Source: Oasisia sp. SBJ-2009 (Eukaryota > Annelida > Polychaeta > Sabellida > Siboglinidae). Taken from it: DNA of 64,000 nt. Where the stretch lies: positions 5,773,690 to 5,837,689 of the forward strand of contig OZ024855.1 of assembly GCA_964017155.1 (NCBI GenBank). The letters are read 5' to 3'. Below, piece after piece: positions 13,411-27,038 of the stretch. Below the pieces are notes generated by a model, which worked only from the letters and a program-made list of their open reading frames with translations, was not told where the DNA came from and ran no database searches. The translations under genes and the position numbers were made by a program. The stretch's first letter is position 1; each line of letters begins with the position of its first letter.

Positions 13411-16400
13411 CTGGACCTCACAAGGAAGCCTCATCCCGTTGCTGGGCATCCAGACCAACGCGTCCTTTGGAATATATCCACCTTCATTCCTGCCCCGAGT
13501 CACCGCAGACATCGCTGACTGGGCATGGCCAACATGCTGGGGATGTCTTCCTGCTGTAGGACACGCTCGTTTGGCGTGTACCCAGCCTCGTGGTGCCAAG
13601 TATGTGCCAGACTCATCCGACAGAAACTATCCAGACGGACTTCTTCGATTAAAGAGAGGGCGCTAGTTCCTGTGCCCAGAATTCGCAGAGCAGTACATTA
13701 TAACGAGAAGTCTGCAATCTAGAACGTGACAAGTTAAACATCAAAGGGCATTGCGGTTAATGAGAGCCTCGGCATTGCCAACCATTTTTGTTTTAAAACT
13801 GGAAAATTTAGTTTACCATCTGGACGTGTTGCAGGCGGAATCTTTCAGATTGCAAACATTGTCCCGAACTTAATAAAGTAACTAAACATTAGGCAGTAAA
13901 CCTTTAACATGCATGTTGTTGTTGTCATAAGAACCTAATGTTAAACGAAACAATTAAACCTAGAAGCTGCCACCCTTGCTTTAAAGCGTCGCATGCCATA
14001 GAGTGGTGAATATCGGCTTCTTCCAATTAATATCCACGTGTAGGTGGATATCATTATTACCGTCTCGACTCTCGAGAGAGTCTGGGAGACACAACACATC
14101 AGCTTTTATTTCAAAACATTCGTAATCGATGTTTCCAGGATAGACCTCACAATGACTAGAGTTGTTTGTGTTGCAAGAGGTTTTTTAACAAGCCCGTCCC
14201 TCATCGCGAAGTAATACGACTCAGTGTTTATGCGTTCCACGTGTCGCAATCGATATCGCCCGGTTTAGTGGCGGTGTCATAACAAAAACGTAACTACATA
14301 AAAAGGGCACTGACTATGCTAAACCATAAGCAGTTGTCATATAGACAACCATTAAAATAGCATAAAAATGTGCCGACGTGTCACAAGCGTCATCGCCGAG
14401 TGTCATTGTGTCAGCACGACATAGCACTTAGTGATAATGGCACGGTCATTAATGTTGCACTTGTCTTATCCTGCGGCCACCCTCGCAATCACCGCGATTT
14501 CCTCCTGTCAGATTCAGTTCCACTCCAGCAGCCGCGATGTTTTATGGCCAAACGTTTTATGATCAAACGATCCCGGGCAAGTAAAACCAAATCACTGTCT
14601 TTTGTTGGAATCAACGAAGTGTTATTACAGGCTTCTCTCGGTTAATTTTCTACACCTATGGTTGGCTCACTGTGGCTTCTGTAGCTTTGTCTTGACAAGT
14701 CAAATGTGTTTTACTGTGTCTTCTTTCTCTAAATGTGTAGGCATGTTTTGTTCACTATGGAATCTCTCGTTTCTACACCTGTGTTTAGGAATATTGTGTT
14801 CGCTGCTTGTTGCTCCTTTCTGTTAATGTCTGCAGTCTAAACACAATGTCTTCACTTCGGTTTTTATCTCGTTCACTCACTAAAACATGAAGTACCACCC
14901 AGTGTAAAGTATGTGTACACAACAGCGACAACCGAAATGTTTTCGTTAATCAAGTCGGTCAATCTCCTTCGACGAATTTAATACCCGGAGATTATGCGCG
15001 TACGTGCCAGGTGGTGGGCTTCCGGACGAAAACGCCAATTACCTTTTCGCAGAAAGGTTTACTGATTACTATTGTATGGGTGTGTTTGCTAATTGTGCGC
15101 CATAATTATCCAGCATTGGTAAACAATTATCCAATGCCATTCCAAGAAAATGTATATTATTATTATCATCATATACCGAATGCAACAGTCATAGTTTTAA
15201 CACGTTATATAACATGTATACACAACGTTACTTGGCTGATATGGACTCAATACAAATCACGAGAAGTATCGCTTATGTCTTTTCGTTTGCGTTAGTCAGG
15301 TCTGTGCAGTAATACGACGAGAAAGCAGTGTGTGCAGTCGGCTCAACTACGCTAATACACTCAACGCAACGAGTTTCGCATCGATTTCGTGTTAACTTTT
15401 CCGAGAAGCGAGACAGAAAAACCCGGTGTGTTAGGCAAATCAAATATACCGGACCATCTATCAGTGCAATGCAGGACAAAACAACATCCCCTGCACCTGC
15501 ACGCCATCCAGATCAGGTCATATTGCGTGTTAACATGTTCACGGAATGTTGTGACCACGCTCTCGCTAGAGGTGTCGACTTGTTAAGTACGATGGTATAA
15601 GAGCTGAAGAAACACATTCGCGTGTAAAATTACCACTGCATAGGTTATTGACCGAGAAGGTAATCGCTGCATGCGTGCGTGCGTGCGCGCGCGTGCGTGC
15701 GTGCGTGCGTGTGTGTGTGTGGACGCACGTGCAGACCGTTGGCAACGCGGTGGTGCAATATACGACACGACAGCGTCGCTCCGTCCCGCGGGACTGACGT
15801 TCCTTGTAGTTGTACCACACCAGCTCAGCGAGCAAATCCATCATTGTGTCTGCCATATTGTCGAAATTCAACATACAATGGCGGCGTTCCTTCTCGACCA
15901 TCTCCCCTACGTAAAACTGGCACCTCTTGTTGTCATGGCAACATATTCGCACGGTCTGCACGAGAGAATGTAGTCTACCTGCATTATCACCCTCTTCCCG
16001 TTTGTTCAGTTGTTCTTCCCCCGTTTACTCCTACCCTTCTTGTGCACCCTTTTCCTTCTATTATCGATTAACTCCTTTTCGACGTTCCGCCGTACTGTTG
16101 TCTTTTGCAGAGGTGATCATTCCTTTGTCTACTCCATGTCCGCGCTCTACTTGTGTCTTCGTTTGCACTTAGTTCTTCCATTTGAACTCGCCAGTTACTT
16201 GTCTGGTCACAAAATGTCTTGCCTCTTTCGCTGCGTGCAATCGAAACCATAACGCCATACATTTAGCGAGTGCCTTCTGCGTGGCTTGACGTCACATCCG
16301 GCTGGACCACGTCAGATTCTCCCTCGAATCTCCCCCATGGGAGCCTGCTGCTATAACTATCAATAACAGCAACACACTATCTCCACTAATGAGGGGAGAG

Positions 16401-18915
16401 TGGGCGTCCACGGCTCTCCTTTTAGTACTGAAATGAACTTTGGAAATATCTTTGCCGTCGGTGTACCAGCCGTAATGATTCTCACGCAAGAAACCACGCC
16501 GTTGCAGCGCGCAAAGACCTCCTGATGTGATTAGCGTAGCGTTGAGACCACTCGTCACATTTCATTTAGCTTCTCCCGTTGACCTATTCCGTGCCAATCC
16601 GAGATGTCGCCGGCTCCGCGAGTGTCTCGTCTTACACAGCCACGAAGTTCCCATCGAGCCGGGCGGCAGCGAGGCGTAATAACAAGAACCCGGCACGACG
16701 AGATGAATCCGCCGGATTAGGCCGCACTTTCGCCGCGTCGGTCGCTAATGTTAAAGCGTCCCCGCACCTTATCGGAAACGCATCGGTAGATGAATTTAAA
16801 TGCTGTCATGTTCCGCATCGATTTTGCGCTCGTTTGTGCAGGTGATAAACGATGCGGACGATGAAGCGGAGATGAAGACAACCAATTAGTTTTAGTTTGT
16901 TCGCCGTTGGTGTCGTCATCTAGTCGTTGACCAATCACCGTGAGTGTCGATTGACTTGTGCTCATAAAGCTTGCTCAGAACTATAGTAAATGTATAGAGC
17001 TACATCATTCCGGCGCAAGCCATTTTCAAAATTGACGATCAGCGCCCTCTCCCGGATGGAATATGTCAGTCATTGTTTACTTACCTTGTTTTTATTGTAA
17101 CTGATTTGGACACGGTACTACTTGTGACGACATCTGCGCCCTTAATAACACGAGTTAATGAACAGGGAATTGAGGGGAAATACTGCCACGGAAAGGTTTA
17201 CGTTAACTGTGTTTAATGTTAGCTGTTCGTACTGATGCATCGGTCAGTGACGGAAGGATCCCTGCGCTGTCGTGCTGCACCATGGTCCCCGTACATGTAC
17301 AACACCATGATTTCGTCTTTGAAATACATTGGCTACAGAATCACAATTACATGATGTAACAGCGCTAATACATGCACCCACGACCAACAACTATAAGGTG
17401 TTTTATCTCATCGTGTTTCGTAGCCAACTGGCGCTCAATCGATCGAGAGGAAATTGCGGGTTCCTCGTCTGTGAGTCAACTGATCGCCAATTTGTAACAC
17501 GGCTCCCCATATTAAATACGACAGTGCACCAGCTCTATACCAGCAGCTCTATCGTTACCGAAGCAGGTTCTTGTTTCAACAGTCGGGGATACTGCAGCGC
17601 TAGTCCAGGCACTTTCAGCTAACATGACACGCACCATTAGCGACACAATTAAGCACAACGCGACGGCAGTTGTGCACCTGGCAACAAATAGGAAAGAACT
17701 AATTGAGTGCTACGTCACAGTGTTCAACCGTTTGTAGTCCACGAAGATGTCAACTTTAGATCTGCGGTTCGACGTCCCATCCTCGCACGCCAGGGGTCGC
17801 TGCGGATGACTCCATCAGTACCAGCTCTTCTGTACAAGAATAGATAGGTAGTAACGACTCCTGGGTTTAGAGGAAGACGCACCGGGGAGATCTGGTATTC
17901 GGTGTACGCCCAAACACCCCATCGTTTCGTACGTAAATAGTAATTATAGAAAGGTAACTGTGCAGTGAACCATAACTGCCATTTCAACAGATTGGTTTGT
18001 AGTAAAGACTAACAACTCACTTGCGGCTGTGTCGGTGGAAGAAATATCTTTATCGCCCTCCTCTGATTTAATCTTAGGTTCATTTTCCTTGAACATTCTA
18101 GACATCATGAGTGGCTATTTGCATCAATGTTCAGCTACAGCGGACTTTCGTTTATTTATTACTGCAGCCAAACTCAGAACCGCCCCTCGGCGTTCGCTTA
18201 TGGTTTTTCTTTGTCGCCAATGCGACATTTTAAAATTTACTTCACGTTGACTCAGGTTAAATACGCTGTGAGAACATTTACATAACGGAAAAGGTTAGCT
18301 AACCTGCGCAGGAAGTCAAGGAAATGGGACAACAGCCGTTCTACCGTTGCACTTCATCTACGATTGGACATTACTTGCGGTCCATCAACCGGCTGTCCTT
18401 CAGACGTCACGGTGGGTAATCAATGCGCACGGAATCGATACCTGTGACCGGGCACCATTTGCCAAATACATCCAACGATGACCACGTGACCACGGACAAA
18501 CCGGTTGGTGGTTACGGAGCCTGTTGTAAGAACAATACATTGAGTGATGGCACCAAGGACGAGTGTGTGCATGAGAGGCTTTGGAAGCTCAACCACGATT
18601 AACCCGTCGCCTACTGATGTGTGTTTATTCATTCACGAAAGGTGCGGGCCTGGGATTTCGCAGTCAATCACGGTTGCGACAGTACAAAAAAGGTATAGGG
18701 TCAGGTCAGACTGACCGGTGCCTGGTCGTTAACCAGGACGTAAATCTCCACAAGCGCGCTGCTGCTTGCGCACAGAACCCTTGTGTAAACAACAATCACA
18801 CGCGGCTGTGATTGATCAAGTCGCTCCGGAGTCACTTATGATCCGCGCTACACAGAGGAGTCAATCAGGACCGGTGACAGGCTCGTGGTCCGTGTCAGGG
18901 TGATCTCTGTATCAC
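13411..18915. other. Noncoding stretch, nothing recognised
   Basis: No gene supported. It contains a (TGCG)n patch at 15,668-15,715. A block at about 17,787-17,833 (AGGGGTCGCTGCGG and TACCAGCTCTTCT) recurs at about 33,798-33,845. Open frames up to 131 codons have no recognisable domain. Confidence 0.4.
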
Positions 18916-18916
18916 C

Positions 18917-18995
<79 letters not shown>

Positions 18996-19080
18996 CCTCC
19001 CTCCCCCTCCCTCTCTTTCTCCTGCGTCCCTCACCTACCCTCGCCCTTCATCCCTTCGTCCGTCTCTTTCTTCCTTCCAT

Positions 19081-19160
<80 letters not shown>
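18916..19160. repeat. Two (CT)n(AT)n compound microsatellites
   Basis: (CT)n then (AT)n at about 18,919-18,992, and the same arrangement again at 19,080-19,157, separated by pyrimidine-rich sequence. The pyrimidine-rich tract continues to about 19,325. The 156-codon open frame over this segment is an artefact. Confidence 0.96.
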
Positions 19161-20099
19161 TCTCCCCCTTCTCCGTTTCTCTTTCTCTCTCCCCTCTCCC
19201 TGTCTCTCCCTTCATCCCTACATACCTCCTCTGAGTTCTCTCTCCCTCCTCGCTCCCCCGTCCCACCTGTCTTCCTCTCTTTCCTCCTCCTCCCCCCGCC
19301 CCCGCCCCCTCCCCCCTCTCTCTCGTATCTACGGCTGGGTGGTCAGATGCTGTAGGAGATTAGTTTATTGTGCCAGACACAGACGCAACGTCCCAGCGGA
19401 CTCTTGTTTATCCGGTACTGACGCGCAGGAGTTTTTCTCATAAATATGGTCGATATCCACCAAATCGATCCTCCTAACCGGCGCACGATCTGCGCACATC
19501 GTCACATCCGGTGACGCTGTGGTCAAGTTTGTCCAATCACCTTTAAGACAAACGATAACAACTGACAATAGGAATACTACACAAACACGTATTACTTAAC
19601 CAGTGACAGTGGTTGGCATCTCCGACTCACGGGTCCATCGGGACTGTGGGTTTCATAAGTGCCGCGGATGAAAGCAGTGATCGATCTGTGAGTACAGTGA
19701 CGTGGCCAGGACGTCGTCAGGACGTCGTCAACGCGACATTATTAGCTGAATGACTTGAAGGCCGCGATTCGATGAGTTGAGTCACCAGACAGAGAGTCGA
19801 CGTTGCATAATTCATACGAGGTGAAGTGTCGAGGGCATCGCGACTCTCGCGAGGACGAGATTCCCTCATCCGTGCGTGCGTATCATACGATTATGAGTCG
19901 ATGCAATATTACGGTGAATGAACGGCTCGCTCGCGGTAGAAATGGCATCGTGCGTGAGTGCGTGCGTGCGACGTAACCGCATGCACCGCTGTACTCACAC
20001 CGCCGAGTACAACTCTAAAAGGCGCTGTGAAAAACCCGCATTACGCTAGTCTACGAGATTATATTGGGCATTATATTGGGCATATTATATTGGGCGTAT

Positions 20100-20313
20100 T
20101 ATACTGACTGGTTATTTAAAACAAACCGTATACAAAACGGAATTATTTGCAAATAACGTCGAACAATAACAGTACTTCATCGCATCATCACATAAAAACC
20201 CTCAACGAGTAGACCAGATTATAATTACCATTATAATGACTGTTTATTTAAGACAAACTGTAGGCATATACATACAAAATGGAATTATTTGCAAATGACG
20301 TCAAACAATAACA
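20100..20313. repeat. Imperfect direct repeat of about 70-80 bp
   Basis: Blocks TTATTTAA, ACAAACYGTA, CGGAATTATTTGCAAAT or its TGG form, and AACAATAACA occur in the same order at about 20,102-20,172 and 20,233-20,313. A small triplication of TTATATTGGGC precedes it (20,059-20,098). Confidence 0.75.
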
Positions 20314-20865
20314 TTTTGTTTCACCGCATTGTCACCCGTCCGCTGACACACGCAAGAAGACACTTTTGCGTCGACCGTCCGACGTTCACACTATCGCTAT
20401 TTCTGGAGGTTACCGTGACATCACATCCGCAACAAACACATAGTTGTTTACACGCCGATTCCTCTACAGCTCCGGCCTCGTGCGTGTCTACGGCGATTCG
20501 ATATTGATTATACGTGCGTTTTTTCTCAATACGGTCGCGACTGGAACGTACATGCACTTCCCCATGGCTCCATCATCACGAGCGCACGACTCCGAGATTG
20601 ACGCGACGATAGCAGCCATTTGCTCCTCGCTGGAGTCACCCGTGTAACCTATCGTAGATCATCGTAAATCAACGAGCGCGCGGGCGGAAGCGATGCTGTC
20701 AAGCAGCGTAGCCACGACGCGATAGGACACGCACATTGGCCGTACCAGGAAAACAGTCGTGTGTTTACATAGAGCGAGTGAAATCTGACACGCGCGTGTC
20801 ACCGTAAACAGTTCCACGTGTCGAGGATCAGCGTGGGTCGTCGACCAGTGTGGGAACGTCATGGC

Positions 20866-20924
20866 GTACGTCACGTCACGTCACGTCACGTCACGTCACG
20901 TCACGTCACGTCACGTCACGTCAC
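20866..20924. repeat. (TCACG)n pentamer array
   Basis: Eleven or so copies of the pentamer TCACG. Each copy contains the CRE half-site CGTCA. Confidence 0.95.
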
Positions 20925-21084
20925 ACCGACCGGCTGGTGGAACGTGTCTCCAGCGATTTGTGGCACCGCTCGTTGGCGAAAGATGCGTGGTCGAATGATG
21001 TTTAGTGGTCACATCGATGTGCACTGTTGTGTGACCACGATAAGGATTAGACGGGCAGTGGGTGTAAGCTTGTAGGAGCACTGG

Positions 21085-21180
21085 AGACATGAAGGGGAGG
21101 GAAGAGGGGAGGGGAGAGAAATGGAAGGGGGAGGCGAGGAGAGGCGAGGCGAGGCGAGAGGAGAGGAGAAGAGAGCCATG
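21085..21180. repeat. Purine-rich tract with GGCGA repeats
   Basis: About 95 bases that are almost entirely A and G on the + strand, with GGGGA runs and tandem GGCGA. It could form unusual DNA structure; no gene is involved. Confidence 0.85.
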
Positions 21181-24100
21181 TAGATGAGTTAGAGAGGAAA
21201 CGAGCAAGAGTTGAGATGGCAGGACAGAGTGAGGAAAAATATGGCAGGACACAGTGGGGACAACTGTAAAGGCACGGCAGATAAAGGAGATTGGTTTCAG
21301 AACAGAAAGAAATCTAAGAAATTCTGCAAACAAGACCAGCCGCCCCGCACAATAAGAAGGCGGGAAAAGGTGAGAAATAGGTATGCATAGCCCAATAACG
21401 TCAACCTAACACGTCGTGACAGACGGACAATAGTTGGCCTCGCGCGACCAAAGACACCGCCCTAATCACGCACACCACGACGTGTCAAAGCCGAAACGGG
21501 TGAATTACGATAAATTACGCTGGTCTGACAGTAATTACACAAGAGCCACGATCGCCGCTCCTCCACACACAGGTGGTATGAAAGGTCGCTGCTCACAGAA
21601 GCGTTCAAATTACTCGGTCGTTCATCGTGGCATCTGTTCGGGCCATTCCTCCGGGTTGCCGGGCACGACTCACCGAACAATGCACCTCTTGCCTTTCGCA
21701 ACGAGGCCCTGTCGAACCACGGTCGTGCAGAACGAGTTTGCTGGTCGTGACAACTGGTTATCGCGATAGTACGCTTTCAATCTCATACATAATCAACTGT
21801 GTATTGCATTGAATACACGTTTGGCAGTCATTATACGGTTCCTTGCATGCAATTGTTGGCGTGAACATGCCCAATCTGAGGCCGATGACATAGATTGCTC
21901 CCCGCCCGCCAGTCAATGTATACCGGTGCGGTAGGCCAGGCCCAGATTCGGCGAAACGCATACCTCGCATGCGCACGAATGCGCCGTGCCCGCTGTTATC
22001 TGCTCTGTTGTAGTGTTAGTAACAGCCCGGGCCGAGTTTCACCAAAACGCTTACTGCGCATGCGTTTTTATTTAAAAAATTGCGAATAACAATCATATTG
22101 GAATACTTGAAGGATTACTAACGGTAACTATGTTAGTAACAACGGAGAATCCTGGCCCGCTACCGTCGCGGTCCAAGATTCGGCAGAGTCATACCGAATC
22201 TGGGCCCGGCCGAATCTGGGATCACGACACCGGCAGTCCAAACAAGTACAGCGACATGGAAACGACGAGGAACATGGCATGTTTTCTCTCGTAAACAAAA
22301 CAACAGATGGCAACCACTCGATTCACCGTCATTCCATTGCGTCGTTAGCATTATTCTAACACACCATTAAACTGTTGCCAGTGCGTTTCTGGACAACCAC
22401 CGCCCGGCCCGGCCCGGCCCAGCCCGGCCCGGCCCGTGATGGACGGCGCCCGACGGACGGTCTAAGCCGCCACGGTCCAATGCGAAGTCTAACATCACAA
22501 CGACGGATCAGATAGAAGCGACGTTTGACAAGCGACGCTCTGAATACAGCGCCAGTGCGACAGAGGTCTTATTGTATTGGTGTCGATTGTCGAACCACCG
22601 CTTTGTTTGCCCAAATACAGACCCAAATACGTCACATGCATATTCTGCCATTATAGTACAGACCCACTATAAAGACTTTATTACATGCAGTGCCGTGTCA
22701 ATATCATTTATTAAGATAAATCCGTAACTGCATATACACTTTATATGCAAGCATATAAATGACAAATATATAATATGACTCATTACTGTTCAAAACACCC
22801 GCCCAGCGCTCATATATAAACAGGAATTTGGATGGGGAAAAAACAAGGCGCAATATGTACAACAACCGGATGTGCCGTTTCCATCGAAGCAAACATGGAA
22901 ATGAATCTACTTAGAGAAATATCAACATATCAGGCACGTCTATGATCAGATTCCAGGCCGGATGTATCACTTCAATTGGTGTAGAAACATTTCCAAGTTC
23001 TCGGTCGGCGTGCTGGGGCGAGCGACCGTAAAGGAAGGCGCCAACGCCGACACGGAACAACGTTCACACTCGGCAATACGAACCCGGCAATCGGCAACGG
23101 AATCGAATTCGTTTTTTAGCGTCTGCCCTTGCCGCTATAGCGCAGCGGCGTGGGATAGAGGCGGCGCGGCGCATAAATCGTTTGCCGTAGCCGTAGGCCG
23201 GCGCTTGTTTTTTAATAACCGGCGACGCCAAATGGAGAAGCGAACACGCGTAAACAACAGGGCCGGACGGCGAGGCGAAACAATGGCGGCGTTTGGTCGC
23301 CCGTACAAAGAGCACGGAAAAACGACTGATTTATTGCTAGGTCGAGTTTCACTGTGTCACAGTGTCAATGACACGACGGCGGGGCGTTCTAAGTTTCTTT
23401 ATGAAAACGTGTACTGTTTCATAAAAGAAATAACTTTTTAAATCGCCTATTGTACAGACGTTCGCTTACGTCACTGCCAATCCTGTTCTAATTACCATTC
23501 AAAAAATCGACATAGGTATTTATTTTATATGTTGCGATGACGTGGATATCTGATCGATTAAACAGTATTCCCACATTACACCGTTAATTGTAGAGAATAA
23601 TTTGGCGTTGTTCAGTGGTACATCTATCATTGACACTGACGACCTTTCGGGCAAATTCGAGTTTTAACAACTGTATGAAAAGAATACTCTTGTCATGATG
23701 TTGACTGACCGATTATTAGTTCAACCGTGTGGCGATAAATACAAAGCCAAAGTATTGTAATCGAAATAAACGAGACAGTAGCGTCGAGTTTCTTTGGGCT
23801 AACAATATCAAATACATGGTTCCCTTGACTACGCTATTAACAAATAGTCGCTGTATAGTGTTCAGTTGCCGTAGATTCCACGAGTAATGGTTTATCAGTC
23901 CTGGCATTGCAACATCGCGCTGCGTAAACAGACGTGTCTTCATTATCTAAAATGGTTACCAGGGTTATCGCTACACCGGAGACTCGCCAAAAACAATTTC
24001 ATTACGGCGAGCTCTGCCTTGCCCGAGGCTAAGTTGTTGACTTGTACTGTACATCCGGTCTAGTCAGTGTGGTAATGACCTGTTTTTAGACTTCTTCGTA

Positions 24101-24379
24101 AACGTGTGGTTTCCATGGGTACCGTGATTTTGTTTTTTAACGATATTGTTGACAGGGTCTGTGCCAGCGACAATTGACTGCAGTGTGTACAACTCGGCAC
24201 AGACTGGCGCCGGGTCAAAGTACTCCATGCTTGTTTAGAATGAAATGTTCTTTCAGTCCGACTCGTTTAACTTCAAGAGTGTCATATAACGTCATAGCTT
24301 TGCTAAACAACGAAAACGAAATAACGCTTAAGTCAATTAAGTAGCGTAACTTTGCACGGTGCCTATATGCGACATGCGG
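21181..24379. other. Noncoding stretch with minor repeats
   Basis: Holds a (CCCGG)n patch at 22,399-22,437 and repeated TTCGGC/GGGCC and GCATGCG blocks at 21,935-22,230. It also has a 159-codon open frame at 22,962-23,441 with no recognisable domain and poor splice context. I do not support a gene. Confidence 0.4.
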
Positions 24380-24463
24380 CGCGCGCGTGTGTGCGTGCGT
24401 GCGTGTGTGTCTGTCTGTGTGTGCGTGCGTGCGTGCGTGCGTGCGTGTGTGCGTTTGTGCGTG
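24380..24463. repeat. (TGCG)n/(TG)n microsatellite
   Basis: Alternating pyrimidine-purine tract of TGCG, TGTG and CTGT units. It is of the type able to adopt Z-DNA. Confidence 0.95.
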
Positions 24464-24945
24464 AATCGAATGGCTGTCTCGAGTACATATGCTGTGTAAC
24501 ATAACCTCGCACAGCACCGTCTCGTCTGGCTTCTAACTTCCATAAAGGAAATTGGAAAACCTATCCTAGCAAGAGGAAAAAGATGCCAAAAAGTACGGTA
24601 AAACATAGCAGCTCTGGCCCGGAGAAGGAAGCGGCTGTGCCAGCCACATCACGCTAGCACATCCTCTGTCTGACCGAAACCGGAACTGTGGGCTAGCTGT
24701 CATGTGATATATCACCTCCAGACATGAGACTAAAAAATACGACGCTTAACGGAGAGTTGTATTGCTGAATTCACAGTTGTCAACTGCATGACATTAGTAT
24801 TAACAAAACATACCGTTTAAATAGATTCCAAGAGTTGTTTTTGGAGAGACACTGTGACTATGCCTATGACCATTGAACATTATAAACATTGTGATAGTTA
24901 CATTTAAGGACATTATATTTAATTAAAATTAATAAACTATGCGTC

Positions 24946-25011
24946 ATTAATATGCATATGTGTTCAAACTATAAATAAGTTATTTATATTTGAGCACATG
25001 TGCATATTGAT
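24946..25011. repeat. Near-perfect palindrome of about 66 bp
   Basis: AATATGCATATGTG and TATAAATAA on the left are mirrored by TTATTTATA and CACATGTGCATATT on the right, with almost no loop (centre about 24,979). It could extrude as a cruciform, or be the remnant of a small inverted-repeat element. Confidence 0.8.
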
Positions 25012-26094
25012 TAAGTTACACTATTATTTCACTAGTCAAACATCTGCCGTACTAATACCCACTCTACAGCACATTCGATTCAAATATAATTTGTGCGACG
25101 TAAATTACTTTGTAGTCTATCAAGAAATCACGAGAAACAAAGCACTGGATTCTGCGTCAGCGTAAATTGTCTTCAACCTGTAGCGAACAGCACGATGAAT
25201 TTGCAGCACGTCATCAATGTTCGCCTCATAGAATGGGTTTCTCGCACTCGGCAGTCGTTAAGCCGTGAGTGATAACGGTCGTTTTATGACACAGATATTG
25301 GGGATTCAGCTCACAAAACAATGGCGGAAACACATCAAGTCGGATTGATTACGCGCCGTTTACTATCAGCAATAACACGAATTGCGTCGTGTCAATAAAC
25401 TGACGTCTATACCTGAGGACTCGAGTGTTATATAATGAACCCTTAACGCGGCGTAAACGTCTCGCTAAGCGTGAGTAGACGTAAAAGCGAACCCTGTCCA
25501 TAAACGTATGGGCATAATTGTTATTTTATTGATCGGTTGAACAACAGCTAAATTATTTATTCGTCGCCCACAATTTCGCGCCGCAACCGGTATCATAAAT
25601 AAAACGCGAGAAAGAGGCCATCGATCGCTTGTTACACTTACATGAACCATTCATGACCCTGTGACCAATCGTTGATGCGTCACAAAGACGTGTTTACGTT
25701 GTAAATAACACATAGGTCTAGGTAGTGGTTAATGGTGCGAATCACGCGTGTTTTCAGACTAAAGTGGCGCTGAGATGTAACTGAGACGCGTTGTGTAAGA
25801 CAGTGTCTCATTCAGGGGTTTCAATAAAACATAATAATATTCCTTCATTGTAGGGATAATGTTAGTTGTTACGTGGGTGTTTGTGGCTGCCTTGTACCCG
25901 TGGTACCTAAATGTATTCTGTACGCCGCGTAGCGCGTCATAAACGCTCACTCACGTACACAATTGCGAATATGTCTCAATATACCGTGAAACAAGAAACA
26001 GGCATGGACGTCTCAACAATTAATCCTGCCATAACACGTTTACCCACAGTACATCTGCACACTGAACGATTAACTTATTGGCAAGAACGAGTGT

Positions 26095-26184
26095 GACAAT
26101 GTCTTACTGTTATATATAATTACAGTACGTGCAAAGTATGACAATGACTTATTGTTATATATAATTACAGTACGTGCAATGCCG
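26095..26184. repeat. 45-bp tandem duplication
   Basis: Two head-to-tail copies containing GACAATG, TTGTTATATATAATTAC (or CTG at the start) and AGTACGTGCAA. Only a few bases differ. Otherwise 25.0-26.9 kb shows no supported feature. Confidence 0.92.
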
Positions 26185-26920
26185 ATGCTGTGGCATATCG
26201 CAAAGCGGGCAAGAAGGTCTTGAAGTAACCAGGTCGCCATGAGTCTGACTGTGTACGTATAGGCCTAATCAGCAGTCACAACTGGGTTAGCCACTACGGC
26301 GAACGAACAAAATGAAAGCCCAAGGCGGATGTGGTTGGAGGCACTAGCGGAGTAGTCGACAAAAAATCCATCCACTCTATCTATAAGAATAGCGTCACGC
26401 AGCCGTTTGTCCTACGGCGATATATTAGGACCCGGTGAAAACAACAACAGCTGTACCGAACAAAAACCACTGCACTGTAATTATAGAGCTCTGTGGTCTG
26501 TTGTTTGCATTTGCGCTAGGGCTAGGGGTAGGAGTGATGGTCGATCCGTGCTCAGAAAACGCGTTGGCTTCTCCTAACCATATTTCGCAAAACGGAACAT
26601 TCGTTCATCGTAACATAGTTCGGGTTGATATCTTGTGGTTAGAGATAATTTACGCGCTAGTTATGCGTTGTCACGTAATAACTACACGGCCGGCTAACAC
26701 GGTAAATGGTCACAATGTTTGAATGCAGTCCCGATGCCGTTGGAGCATTACGACTACAGTGTGTACATTCAGACAATACGGCATTCAGGAAGTGGGACAT
26801 TCCAACAAATGAGTCACCGTCATCATGAAATAAAACCGGTAAAATAATTTAAATTCCATGCATGATTGTGACAGTAACAATAACAACAATTAACGTCATT
26901 TAAACGCCGTAATGCCTTAC

Positions 26921-27038
26921 CTGGTTTCCGCACGTCCGAGGCGGCAGCGGAGGATATCGTGAGAAAAAATACGATGACAAGAGACAACGTGAGATGCCAG
27001 ATTTGCGACACAGACGTGGCGCCGTCTAGCGGCACCAT
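26921..27038 (-). CDS. Possible first coding exon with signal peptide, gene unknown
   Basis: On the minus strand an ATG in good context (A at -3, G at +4) opens 39 codons, beginning MVPLDGATSVSQIWHLTLSL. A strongly hydrophobic core (LVIVFFLTI) and a small-residue stretch (SSAAAS) follow, which looks like a signal peptide with a cleavage site. It ends in a near-consensus donor, CAG|gtaagg, in phase 1, the usual arrangement for a signal-peptide exon before extracellular domains. Transcription would run to lower coordinates. I could not recognise later exons, so the product is unknown and chance is possible. Confidence 0.4.

Noticed and set aside
13258..13666. Open frames of SVCL and QTDR repeats
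   Set aside because: Artefacts of the (CTGT)n microsatellite.
22962..23441. 159-codon open frame
   Set aside because: No recognisable domain, signal or transmembrane segment and no supporting splice sites; the CG-rich local composition reduces stop frequency.
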